Shown here piece after piece: positions 21,061 through 32,439 of a DNA stretch of 64,000 bases. The first letter of the stretch is position 1. Every line of letters starts with the position of its first letter. The notes under the pieces were generated by a model, which saw only the letters and a program-made list of their open reading frames with translations, searched no databases and had not been told where the DNA came from. Source of the stretch: Brachionus plicatilis. Taxonomy: Eukaryota; Rotifera; Eurotatoria; Ploima; Brachionidae. The stretch covers positions 1,883,129 through 1,947,128 of the forward strand of contig QEOQ01000508.1 in assembly GCA_010279815.1 (NCBI GenBank). The letters are read 5' to 3'. Both the position numbers and the translations under genes were made by a program.

Positions 21061-22083
21061 TTTGAAATATTATACAAAATTAAACGGATTTATACTAATA
21101 AAGTTAATCATTAATAAAATAGAGCAATATATGTTAAGAATCTTGATCTCTTAATTTAATATTTATCTTAGAAGTAAGAATCTTTCAAATCTAAAGGATT
21201 TATTTGCTTTTAGATATAGAATTTATGACATGTATTAAAATCAATCTTTTACTTTATTAGTAACCCATAATAAATACTTTCATAAGGTAAGCATAATTTT
21301 TGATAACCTGTGATTATTTTAAAATTTTTATTTTAATTTAAGTTTTTTTAGATTTATTTAGAAATCTTTATTCCAAAAATAAATTTTCAAATATCAGCAA
21401 CATTCAATTGGAATCGATCTACAGCAAATAAAATAAAATTTTTTATTTCATTGATTAATTTCTAAATCTTCTAGTAAAAGAAAAAAAATGAATTTTTATT
21501 AAAAATTTATAATCAATAAAATTAATTTGACCCATAAAAAACTTTCAATTCTGATTTGCGTAATCATTCATAATGGAATCTTTGATGGTATTTTAACTTG
21601 TTTTCTTTTTTTTTGATTTCTCTATATCACTATGGATTTTTGGAAAATAGAATTTTTTCCACCATAATTTATTTCAGCTCATGACTGATGATACTAGATT
21701 AGATATAATGCTAATAGTTATAGTTGAACTGACATCAAGTTAACATTTGCACATTCAGCTGTAGATTTTGTTGAGACTTCTCTGTTTAACTTTATGGAGA
21801 TATATATATTTTTTAAGAACTGTGGCATATTGTAAAATAAATTTGTCAATATTTAATTTTTTCTAACAACCTAATTGCTCATGATTATAAAAATTCATAA
21901 TTTTAAATATTAAAAATCTTATTTTTATTTTATTAATAAAACAAGTCAACTAAAGTTACATCTGGTTAAAGAATACAGTTAAAGAGCATTAAAAAATTCT
22001 TAAAATTGTTTTAAATATAAAAAGCTTTTCTTTTTTCTATCTCTTTCAGTTTATTATTATTTAGTGTTTTATTTATTTGTTTT
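21061..22083. other. AT-rich spacer
   Basis: No coding frame. It includes the upstream region of the RS-repeat gene. Confidence 0.4.
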
Positions 22084-22125
22084 CTGTACCGAGCTAAAGC
22101 TCCTTCAGATTAAAAAAAAAAAAAA
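22084..22125 (+). repeat. Retroelement 3' tail with poly(A)
   Basis: GTACCGAGCTAAAGCTCCTT plus CAGATT, followed by a run of about 15 A. Core GAGCTAAAGCTC is palindromic. Copies occur on the minus strand at 59905-59931 and 19246-19269, marking the 3' end of a LINE or SINE family. Confidence 0.6.
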
Positions 22126-22540
22126 ATGAATAAGATGTTTATTTACTGTTTATGATATTATATTGTTATTTTTATTAGTGTTGGTAAAGGAAGAACCATT
22201 GGAGATGTTATCTTCAAAGTTCTGCCGTAGTCACTCTGATTACCAAAACTAATTTCAACATTTTGTAAAAATAATATTGATTGTTTGGTCAAAAATGCTC
22301 AAATGGACTTAATTTTTTTAAAATCTTTTAAGCCAAATCTTTAAATTTAAAAAATGAGTAAATTATTTCTAGTTCTTTTTCAATTTGATGAAAAAATTTA
22401 CAATTATCTAATCTCAAATATTTATTTATTTATTTAAAGGTTTTAATTGCAAGAGCGGCCAAAGAAGCACTACGTTTTAGCATTTGAATAATAATTTTTT
22501 TAATACCTTTTTAAATACAATTCATAATGAAGTTTAAAAC

Positions 22541-22577
22541 CTAAAGTCGGGTCAATTCGACCCGCCGAACTTAGTAA
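22541..22577. repeat. piggyBac-like terminal palindrome (solo remnant)
   Basis: CCTAAAGTCGGGTCAATTCG followed by ACCCGCCGAACTTAG. It resembles the GACCCGACGGACTTTCTAG end of the element at 3700-4677, folded back on itself. TTAA lies a few bases upstream but no second TTAA frames it exactly. Confidence 0.35.
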
Positions 22578-23119
22578 TAAAAAATAAGTGATTAAATTAA
22601 TCAGTTATAATATTTTACCAATTTGAACTCATTTTTTAACTTAAAATTAATTTCTTTTCTAATTTTTAATATTTTCTCCACAATTTTCCTTATTAAACCT
22701 TATGTTTTTTTATTTTATCAATTTTAAATGATATTGATTAACCGCCTAATAAAAGCTTTAATTTTTCAAATTCAAGAAAACTTGTAAAGTTTATTATTTG
22801 TTTTAAATTTAAAAAAAAAATGGAGGAAGAGTGCAAAAATCCTTTAACATAGCGATTCGTAATTATCTTTTTAACATGGAAAAAAAAAAGAAATTGTATT
22901 TATATTATGTGAATAAAATAAATGAAGTGTTAACAAGTCTACTATGACAAGGGCATTAACTTGATTAAACTCAAAATTTAAATTCATGTTATTGAAATAA
23001 TAATTTTTGTTTTTTCAATTTATTAAACGCATTCATTTAGTTGTGTTTTTATTTTTAATTCATTCATTTATTTAATTTTATAAATTAATAAAAAATTTCA
23101 ACTATTGAAGTTTAAATTT
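22578..23119. other. AT-rich spacer, 3' flank of the PAN-domain gene
   Basis: No coding frame. AATAAA-type signals on the minus strand lie just past the stop codon at 23120. Confidence 0.4.
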
Positions 23120-26100
23120 TCAAACTGAATTTTTTTTTGTTAAGAAAAAAATTGTTCCCAAAATTCCACCAGCAACGCTGACAATCGAAAAAGCAATAGA
23201 TAAACCTATTAAAACACCTTTGCTCTTATCCGACTTTGTTTTAAAGTTGTAATATTCATTTGTTTCATAAAAATACTCTCCTTTTGTAAATAATTTAAAA
23301 TTTTCGAAAAAAAATTAAAACAATTAATACTTCTATAATGTCCACACTTATCTGTAGGAACATTTGGGCTTACAATAACATTTGACGATCCTGAATTCAA
23401 TATGCAAGTCTTGCTCGATTCACAGTATTCAAACGATTTGCATCGGATTCCTTCAGCAGTAACACAATAAGCACTACAAGCTTCCAGATTAGCATCGTTG
23501 AAAACAACTTCGCCAATTAATTTTATCTCACTGGTGGCTACATAAGTAAAATCTGAGAGGAACTTTCTTGAAAAATGATCACAAGTTGAATTTTTGTCAA
23601 GATTAGAGGATGCATCTGTCAAATGGGATTCGCTAAGGTAGCAAGCATATGTCACAGGACAATAATTGAATGATTTACAATTGATTTTTGTTTCTTTATC
23701 ACATTTTCTGGCACATTCACTTGGATTGTTTACTGGAACGTATTTTAAATCTTTTTCATTTACACTCACGTGACTTCTAAACTGGTTATAGTGGCTCAAA
23801 GCATCCTCTTTTATTTAATTTTTGAAATTATTCAAAAAAAGAGAAAACTAAAATACTTTCATAAATATCACAATTGAGATCTGTGGTAAAGTTTGTTGGC
23901 TTTTCATTTTCAGTGTATCTTCTCAATCTGCAATCACCTGTTTGATAGCAAAATTCGAACATATTACAGTCAAAGCCAACTTGTTCATTGCATTTTTTGG
24001 CGCAGTCATCAATACTAAGTTGGCTGAATTCAACTTCTTGAAAAGTAATAAACTTGGAATTTGGATGAATCAGATTGTATCGTGACAAAAGTAATGCTTT
24101 TTTAGGGTGATTTTTTTTAATTTTTAGATAAGAATTTTAATGTTTTTACTTGTTCCAAATCTGTCGAATCTATCAGGTGCTTCAACTAGTTCTTTAGCTT
24201 TTATGGTTTTGAGTTTAGCTTGATTATTTTCATCTTTTGTTGAAATAAAAAGTGTGAATTTGCCATCCACTACCAGATTCTTTAAAGTATTGAACAATTC
24301 AATATTATTACTGTAAACTGTTTGTTCAGGAACATTTCCTTGATTAAGAAAAAATAAATAAAAATCTAATTCAAAAATTATTTTTCTTTTGGTTAAAATA
24401 TGAATTCAATAATTGTTGTTTTTTGATATGAAAAAAATAGATCTGAATCCAAGAACTATGAAAACAGCATTAATTCTAAAAGACTCCTTCCATTCAAATC
24501 AAATAAGATAATTTTGTGCATAAACAAATGCACAAACAAAATAAATTTTTAATTTCTATTGGCAGTATATAATGTAAATTAAAAGATAAATTTAAGTTCC
24601 AGAAATTCAAAACTTAAGCGCAATCTGAATTTGTGATTTTTGACTTGAAATTCGTAAACTAAGTCCTTTGAAGCCTTTTTTGGGGGCTCAAAAAAATTTT
24701 TAGTTTCCATTTATTCATCAGTTTCCATCCCAATAATATTTTTTTGACAAAATACCCCCAAGTTATTAGTGCAAAAATGGATAAATCTAGACTTTGTTGT
24801 CATTATGATAATTTTTAATGAGATTAATTTTAAAATTAAGTTAAAATATTCAAAAAATTAACAGCATTTTGAAGTTGATGATCAATTCAAAAAGTTTATC
24901 CTTAGATATTAAAATAAATCTTTGATTTAACTTAAATAATTGTAATGTTTTTTCAATTTTTTCTTATTTTATAAATCTACATTGCATGAAAAGCATGTTA
25001 CATTACAATTATTTAGATTGAATCAAAGATTTATTTTAATATCTAACGATAAACTTTTTGAATTGATCATCAATTTCAAGATGCCAAATTAACATTATTA
25101 TTAATATATTCAAAATTTAAATGATATTATATGTTTTTGAGACTTAATTTATATAAAATAGAGTTAAAATTCAAAAAATAAAAACAACAGATTTGTTCAG
25201 AATTTTGTCTAGTTTATTTAGAAAAAAAAATTGGATCTTATTTGATGCCTTGAACTGCATACAATTCAAGTGAAAAAAGCGTTTTTTTTGGCTTTTTTTA
25301 AATAAAAAAAATTTTGACAAGCTTTTTTTTCAAATAAAAATATGCACCAGAGTGTATAAAATTTTATGCTCTTTCAGAATAGGCAAATTGAAGTTCATGA
25401 TCAAATGTAGATTTCAAATCAAAATTTTTGGTTTTAGATTGAAAAAAAAGGTATTTTTTATTCAATTTTTTAATAATAAATGACTAAACATTATTAAACA
25501 TAATTTGTTTAATCTTTAATAAGATACAAAATTATATGAATTTTTAATCTGAATTAAAAAAAAAATCTCAATCAATATTTCGAAATTTTGCAATCCGAAA
25601 TTTAACTTTGTTTCGCTTTAATTTGTTTTAATTAATATTAAAATATCATTTAAAGTCATAATTTTGATAACATAATGTCGATTTTAAATTTGTCTTTAAA
25701 GTTTTCAAATTAAAATTTTAGAACAATCAATTAGAGATCGAATAGAAAAAAAAGATTTGTTTTTTTTTCAATTAAAATAATAAACATCTTATGTTTAATT
25801 TTAGAACAAATTAAAAAAAGCTAATTTCATCATTTTTATTAAGATTTTAATCAATTAAGATTTTGATCATGAACTTCACGTTGCCTTCAGAATACTTATA
25901 ATTTTAAAAATTATTTAAATTATATCATCGAATGCATGGGTATACAACGAACTACAACTTTTTAAAGATTTAGTTATTTTTAGAACTCTAGGTAAAAAAA
26001 TTTTTCTTGTTGTGCCTCAATAAAACAAATTAAATTTAGAGTTTCAAAGGACGAATGTTACGAATATTAAGTCAAAAATTAGAATTGAGATAGCACTTAA

Positions 26101-28394
26101 GTTTTGAATTTCTGCTACTCAAATTAAAGTTAATAGAAACCAATTTTTCTAGATAAAAAAATTACTTGTGTAGTGGTCAAAATAGGATGAAGATGAAGAA
26201 GAACCATCGGTAACAGTTCTGTTGTAAAGATAGCATGATTTACCAGAGCTAAAATCAAAACTTAAACATTTCTCATTGTTAAAACATTTTTCGGCACATT
26301 CTTCTACATCTCGAAGATTAAAAAAATACGCAAGTGACGAACCATATATCAGTGTTCGTTCAATAAAGGTAAAAAAGGCTAAAAAAATAAAATAGATAAA
26401 ATAAAAAAATAATTAAATAAAATTTATAAAAATAAAATTATTTTTACTTATTGGATGTGGAAGAGGGAAAATTCCGCTTCTAACATATAAATTACCATCA
26501 CTACTTACTGAAATCTATTCAAAAATAAAAAATTTTTCTAAACTTTTATAAAATAATAAAATTACTATCGGTGATTTGAATCTTATTGTAGATTCTCTAG
26601 TCAAATCATTTAGTAAACCATACATCACAATATCTAATTGCTTTTCATTGAGAATGTCCTCGGGTAAAACAATGCCCCTATACGGGAAAACAATATCAAA
26701 ATCAATAGTCTCATTTTGATAAAAACAAGAGCTTATATCAAATAAGCGGAGAATGTTGGAAGGCGGAAGAGTTTCAAAGTTAAAAAAACTAGACTGAGAA
26801 CTCAATTTACTCTTTAATGAAAAATAGAAAACATTAAATTATTATTTTTTATGAATTACTTGTTTGTTTTCAATGTAAAGGCTTAAAGGTACTCTAGTTT
26901 CCGATTCGTAGTTATTGAAAACAACGTAATCTTCATCAGAGAATGTGTATTCATATATTCCTGATGTCTTGTTTGTGATGAAACGATCTGAAGAAATTCC
27001 ATTAGAAATTTTTTGTCCCGTGTAAATTAATTCAGAATCGAAAGACAAAAATGATTGAGTAGACTGAATCTGAGCCAAAAAGTCCAATAGTGAATTAAAA
27101 GTCTGATTTAACTTGGGTATATAAATTGTATCACTTTTGATACCTCTAACTGAACAATTTCCATGCCGTTGATTTATTCCATACTGAATTCCAGCACTTA
27201 ATTCTGAAATGTAGACGACTGGATCTTGGGTGTAAAAAGTGGCCTCTTCTTTTCTAGGATTTCGAATTTCGTAGCGCGAAAAATTATCAAATGTATAAAA
27301 ATCTTTGACATATTGAATTTGAGAATTTGATGTTATCTCTTGACTAAAACCAAATGCAATTTGAATACTAGGTACTTGCTTTGTTGCCTTTCGATTTGAA
27401 CAATAAACACTTGATGGGGTCTAGATAGAATTTATGAAAAAAAAAATATCAAAAAATAATTAATCAAATAATAATCATTAAATTGTACATCAAAAGTATG
27501 AGGCCATTCTATAAACGACTTAAAATCATGAAAATCATAATATGATTTTACAAGTTTCTCTGGAGCATCTTCAACATCAACCTTTTGTTCATAAACTGCT
27601 CTTATAGGTAATCGATTGAAAGTTTGATCACCGCCAGCTAAAGTAAAGCTTTTATCTGAAAAATAAAATTAAAAAAAATAATTAAAATTTTATTATCAAA
27701 AATACCTGAGAAATAATGAGTGATGACAAAATCTGCGTTGGTAGATGGATCTTTTGCACAACTTTTATAAACATCACAAGGAATACCTCTGATATTTTCT
27801 TTACCGGCATAAGTCTTTGAGGAAAATTTAAAAAGAAATTTATTTAAAAATAAAATAAAAATATATCTTTAAAACTTTACTATGGGAAAAAAGTTGAAAA
27901 TTTGTGCCGGAACTGCTGGTAAAATTGATCCACCAGATGAAGTAAATCCAAAATAATAATTAAGTCTTGAAGTATTCGAAAGTTTGTATGTCGTACAAGT
28001 GGTAGGGAATTCAGGCCGACCATCCGGAGGCCAGTGCAATGGATCACTTACGAAATCTATTTTATCTTAAAAAAATTCAAATAAATTTTGATCACTATTT
28101 AATTCTAATAAATTTTTTAATACTGTTTAACTCGTAAATTTCATCGGTATCATAGTTAAATATTAGTTTTTGATAGTTGTTGGATTTTCGAGTTTCAATT
28201 GCTGCACGGCGTTGGTCATAGTTGTAAAAGTATCTGAATTCCGTCATTTGACCTTCAGTGTTGACTTCGACCCGAGTCTGGAATTTGCTAGGAATTGAAG
28301 GAATTGGATCAGAACCCTGAGATGGAACTAAGGGACACTGACCAAAAACATTTTGAATTATTAATAAAGATAAAAAAAGCTTGACTTCTATCAT
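23120..28394 (-). CDS. Type I membrane protein with LolA-like region and about four PAN/apple modules, 12 exons, 961 aa
   Basis: Exons (minus, high to low): 28394-28124, 28065-27881, 27814-27706, 27655-27489, 27420-26860, 26811-26566, 26514-26448, 26378-26166, 24338-24150, 24096-23857, 23807-23331, 23280-23120. All introns are GT..AG and phases agree throughout. Residues 1-18 are a signal peptide. To about residue 530 the protein has the pattern of invertebrate LolA-like secreted proteins: CPLVPSQ...VEVNTEGQMTEFRYFYNYD, then YAGKENIRGIPCDVYKSC and YYD/SSCF landmarks. PAN/apple modules lie at about 550-605 (DVEECAEKCFNNEKCLSFDF), 672-749 (DDCAKKCNEQVGFDCNMFEF) and two in 752-908 (ECARKCDKETKINCKSFNYC; ACSAYCVTAEGIRCKSFEYC). 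One TM helix (about 927-948, GVLIGLSIAFSIVSVAGGIL) precedes a short Lys-rich tail. PAN modules bind proteins or glycans. The ligand is unknown. Confidence 0.85.
24865..25086. mobile_element. Foldback MITE with about 75-80-bp inverted repeats
   Basis: The left arm from GCATTTTGAAGTTGATGATC to about 24950 pairs with the right arm ending at about 25086, with few mismatches. Shared strings include AAAAAGTTTATC and AAATAATTGTAATGT. The spacer of about 60 bp contains a smaller hairpin (CATGAAAAGCATG). Termini resemble those of 25382-25886 and the motif at 60017. Confidence 0.75.
25382..25886. mobile_element. Inverted-repeat element (about 505 bp) related to the neighbouring foldback MITE
   Basis: The left end GGCAAATTGAAGTTCATGAT is mirrored by the right end (reverse complement GGCAACGTGAAGTTCATGAT). 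Arms beyond about 25 bp are diverged. The interior is AT-rich and non-coding. Confidence 0.55.
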
Positions 28395-28708
28395 TTTTAA
28401 GTATCTAAATTTTTAATTGCTTAAATTTCTTTTCTATTAAATATTTTCATCAAAATCAATGTTATTCATGTGATTTAGAAAACTTGATAAAATTAAAAGA
28501 GATTAGATATTCAAAAAAAAATTAAATAATTCAATGGTGTAAGATAAAGATAAGTAACTGATTATCTAATTGAATATATTAAAAAAGTCTACTCGCTTTT
28601 GACCATGTGGTCGTATTGGAATTTTCGTGAATTGGTGAAAAAAAAATTTAAAAGTATAATTTTTTAATTTTTAAGAATTAAATTCAATATTTATTTTTGA
28701 AAACAATA

Positions 28709-28806
28709 TAATAATAATAATAGAAATATATATAAACTACAGCAAGACTAGCTTGCGGAGGTGGCCTACTAGGAGGTCACCTATGATAGCTCCTTGCGCA
28801 TAACAC
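28709..28806 (-). repeat. LINE 3' tail, second copy of the family at 3245-3320
   Basis: Reverse complement contains AGCTATCATAGGTGACCTCC, then a hairpin, GCTGTAGTTTAT and an (ATT)n tail. It aligns with AGCTACCATAGATATCTTCC...CGCAGTAGCTTATTATT downstream of the RT remnant at 2510-3325. Confidence 0.6.
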
Positions 28807-28809
28807 ATA

Positions 28810-31097
28810 GAAAAATACTGACAGAAGAAATACAGTTTTAATTTTATAAATATTTAATTATTTATTTTTTAATCAGGTCTTTCAATATTAATTTCGAATT
28901 TTGTTAAATTATATTTATTGTTTATCTTTCTTAAAAAATTTGCCAAAACACCTTTATCAATTTTTCACAAAACAATTGATTCCATTAAAATAATTTTCAA
29001 AGAATTTTAACAGAATGATTATATTTTTAGAACAGTAATAATTAGAAAAATATTAAGAGAAAATGAAATTGCTGAAGCTGTGTGGTTGTCAGAAAACCTT
29101 TTTAATTTTTCGGAAGAGTTTTAAATCATTCATTATCACAGGATTATTTTATTCTTAAGTATTGAATAAGCGGTAATTTCTCATTAACGCTTAAACAATC
29201 AAATTTTTTTAATGGTAGATATCGTGTTGTGTCAAAAATTACAATTTTAAAGTTTAAAAAAATTCTTTCATTTTCAACAAGAAAATTAATTTGAGTTTGA
29301 ATTTAAAAAATTTTTTTTTTCAAATAATCACTAAAACAAGAAAAATCTCTTTTTGTATTCAAAATCAGAAGATTTTAGTCCAAAATACAAAATGAACCGA
29401 TTGTCGGTACAAAAAATTACCGAATGATCTCATCTTATATCATTAAAATGTAAACTACTAGAAAAGTGAACAACTAACGTTATTATTCGAATTGTGTGAC
29501 ACGCTGTTATAACATGTAAAAGATTTTATTGTGACATACCACTAACAAATTTAATGACTTGTCACTAAATTTTGACAATTACGTTAGATACTAAACCAAT
29601 GTTACGAAATTGGCTTAAAATGGCAAAATGTGAGATATGGACTCCCGAAAGTTTCAGTAATAGGTACCTTATTATCTAATATATTCAAAAAAAAGATTAA
29701 GCAATTATATACTTTAACCACAGCTCTTATTTTATATCTAATTTGAATAGCATTTGGCAAGTTTTAGTGTTGTGCCTTTTATGACACAAGTAAAATAAGA
29801 TTTTTTTTAGTTAAAAAAATACTTTTTTTCCACCAAGTTCACATAAGCTCAAAAGACAGAATTTTTATTTATTTATATGCCCAATTGTAACAATTATAGT
29901 TCTTTTAGAATATAATTAAAATATCTAAAAAAAAAAAACAAATTGAATTAAATAATTGGAATAGCATTTTTTTTTTTAAATAAAAATATCAAATACTCAT
30001 ACTTTATTCAAAAATCAATTTTGATCAAAATTTTAATTTGAATTGCTCAATTTGATTGCATGACAGTTTATTATTTTTTCTCTGTAGTGTAAAAATAAAT
30101 TTTCAAAAGCTTTTCAGATTTTAAAATATGGAATACAATTTAATTTCTTATTCAATTATGTTAATTATTATTAGATTTTGAATTAAAAAAAATTCAATAT
30201 TCTGAGAAAGAGGAAATGGCTTACAATTTTTCAGTGTTTTTAATCAAATTAAATTATTATTATTTAATTGTTATTTAAGAAAGTAGAAATTTTTTTCCTC
30301 AAACTTTTTTGGTTAAAAGCTTTTAAAGAAAAACTGTTTGTTTTAAATTTTTATTTATATCCATCGATATTACTAGATGATGAAAAAAGCTAATTTTTTT
30401 TACTAGAAAAAATTCAGTCTTGATATTTTTACTCGAGTGGAACCAGATTTTGAAATATGCTGGTTTTTTTCTTTTTATTTTACCCAATATTTGTTGTCTG
30501 GTACTTTTCGACTTTTCATCTAGATTTAGTTGAATTAGTGGAATATTAAAATGCTTTAAAAATCTTTTTTTATGAAAACTTAAATTTTTTCTGACGCCTG
30601 TTCACATTTATTTTGGGAATATAACGAGTCATTTAAAATTTGCATGACATAGTTGGCTTTACACACTGCGCCATGGGATGAATATTTAATTTAGAACTAA
30701 AAATTCTTTAAAAATGTAAATAGAATATATTTGAAAGTTGATCTTGAATAATCTAAAAAAATTGGTTATTAATGATTAAAATTTAAAGCTTAGATTTGAT
30801 AGAAAATTTATTTTGATTCGTTTTAAATATTGAGCTTATTTAATTTGAATCAGCAGAAGACTGTCACTCTTAAATAAATGGATCTTTTAAAATTATCAAA
30901 TTACGTTGTTTTTGATGGACAAATATTTTAATTAAAAGACCAACAATTAAATTTATTTATACATGGTTTATTTAAAACTAACACGAGTGCGAACGAGAAT
31001 AAATTAAAATTTAAAAAATAAATTTTATAAATGAAAACATTAATTCAAATAAATATTTATTTACACGATTGAACATTCTTTTTATTTTAATTTTTAA
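28810..31097. other. Gene-free AT-rich interval (2.3 kb)
   Basis: No supported coding frame. Around 29470-29620 the sequence has GTGACA/TGTCAC words suggestive of a worn MITE, without clean ends. Confidence 0.4.
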
Positions 31098-32404
31098 TTA
31101 CTGTTTGAAATTTATTATAAAGCAAATAGTTAGACCAATTAATAGACAAATTAAATTTGAATAAATGTGCGACGAAACGGATAGAAAATTATCTTCTTTG
31201 TTAAAAATCCTATTTAAATACTCTTCATCAGAGAGTTTGATGTCTTTGATTAATTTAGACGAATTGGAATTTTTTCGATGCAATTTAACATGTGTAGACT
31301 CACTTAAAGTAAATTTGTCTTGATAGACCATTATCCTAGAGACTATAGGCCTTGGTGATGTAAAATGTCGCAAGACTAATTCATCCAAAAAAATTTCGGA
31401 CTTGGAGGCAGTTTTTCCATTAATAGCAAAGCATTCATATTTGCCATAGTCATTCGAAGTTAAATTTTTAATAACCAAAATACTGATTGTCACATAGTCA
31501 CTGTGACTAAAAATAGCAAAATCATATTTTTCTTTTCTATCAATTCCATTTACAATAACATGATCTCCTCTCATCCAGTAGTGGTTGATTAAAGGATTTG
31601 ATTTTATCTTGCACTCAAGTCGAGCATCCATTCCACGGAATTGTTCAATTTTTGATTCTGTCTGCACTTCCGGTCCGAATTCAACAGACACCTTGATTTT
31701 TCTTGAAGCCGCTGGCAAAACAGAATTGTTAGCAATGCACTCATATACTCCAGTGTGGTGCCGTGAAATATTTCGAATGACCAATGTGTCGCCTTCATGA
31801 ATTACATGGTCATAAGTCTTTGGATTTTGAATGAAAACTCTTTCATTTCTGATGCGTATTTTGCGGAAAAACCATGACACCTGAGGAGCAGGTATGCCTT
31901 CTGCATGACAATAAAGCCTCAGATCTTCACCTTCTTTTATCGGAGATGGATTAATGGTCGACCTTTCTTCTATTATTTTTGGCGGAACTATAACAAAAAA
32001 TTAATTCTTTAATTTTTATCTGATTTTTAACCCTTACGTTGAACATTAAGGTGTATTTTTGATATAATTTGAGGTTCGGTGTTTACTTGGCAAATGTATT
32101 CGCCAGCATCGTCTTCATTAATTGAACTGATTGATAGTGACCAGTCTGAAACATATCCCTGAGGTAGTCTGATCCGATCGTCATTGGTGACTTTGTAATC
32201 GCCAATGGTCAAAATGTCCATATTTGACACTTTAATCCATGCCACTTTGTGGTCGCCTAGATTTGTGATGAAACATGGCAAAGTGGCCGAATTTCCTATA
32301 ATTACTGTGAGATTTTCGAATGCGCGATCGAACGTAGGCATGAGATATGTGGCTGTACACAAAAAAATATTATACAAATTTAAAATTAAAATTTTCAAAT
32401 TCAT
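31098..32404 (-). CDS. Three-Ig-domain cell-surface protein, lachesin/IgLON-like, 418 aa
   Basis: Two coding exons: 32404-32038 and 31987-31098, joined across a 50-bp GTAAGG..GTTATAG intron in phase 1. The N-terminal 20 residues are a signal peptide. Ig1 (about 30-120) has LPCFITN...VAWIK...DDAGEYICQVNTEP. Ig2 begins after PPKIIEE (about 124-223) with LRLYCHAEGIPAPQVSWFFR and GVYECIANN. Ig3 (about 225-320) has ARLECKIKSNP...YWMRG and DYGKYECFAING. Each has the Cys-Trp-Tyr-x-Cys pattern. After a Lys/Ser-rich linker the C-terminus is hydrophobic (SNLICLLIGLTICFIINFKQ), suiting a GPI signal or a membrane anchor. 'VPPKI'-type Ig1-Ig2 linkers and three Ig domains typify lachesin/neurotrimin adhesion proteins of neurons and epithelia. 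An acceptor (CTTTCAG, about 32430) upstream of the ATG suggests a 5' UTR intron, with the promoter farther right. Confidence 0.85.
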
Positions 32405-32439
32405 TGTGCAAATAATTTAGATCATCTGAAAGAAAAAAT

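Larger units (their letters stand above)
24339..26165 (-). other. Intron 8 of the PAN-domain gene (1.8 kb) hosting two inverted-repeat elements
   Basis: The gene's other introns are about 40-110 bp, so this one stands out. Its length is largely explained by the elements at 24865-25086 and 25382-25886. No coding frame seen. Confidence 0.7.
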
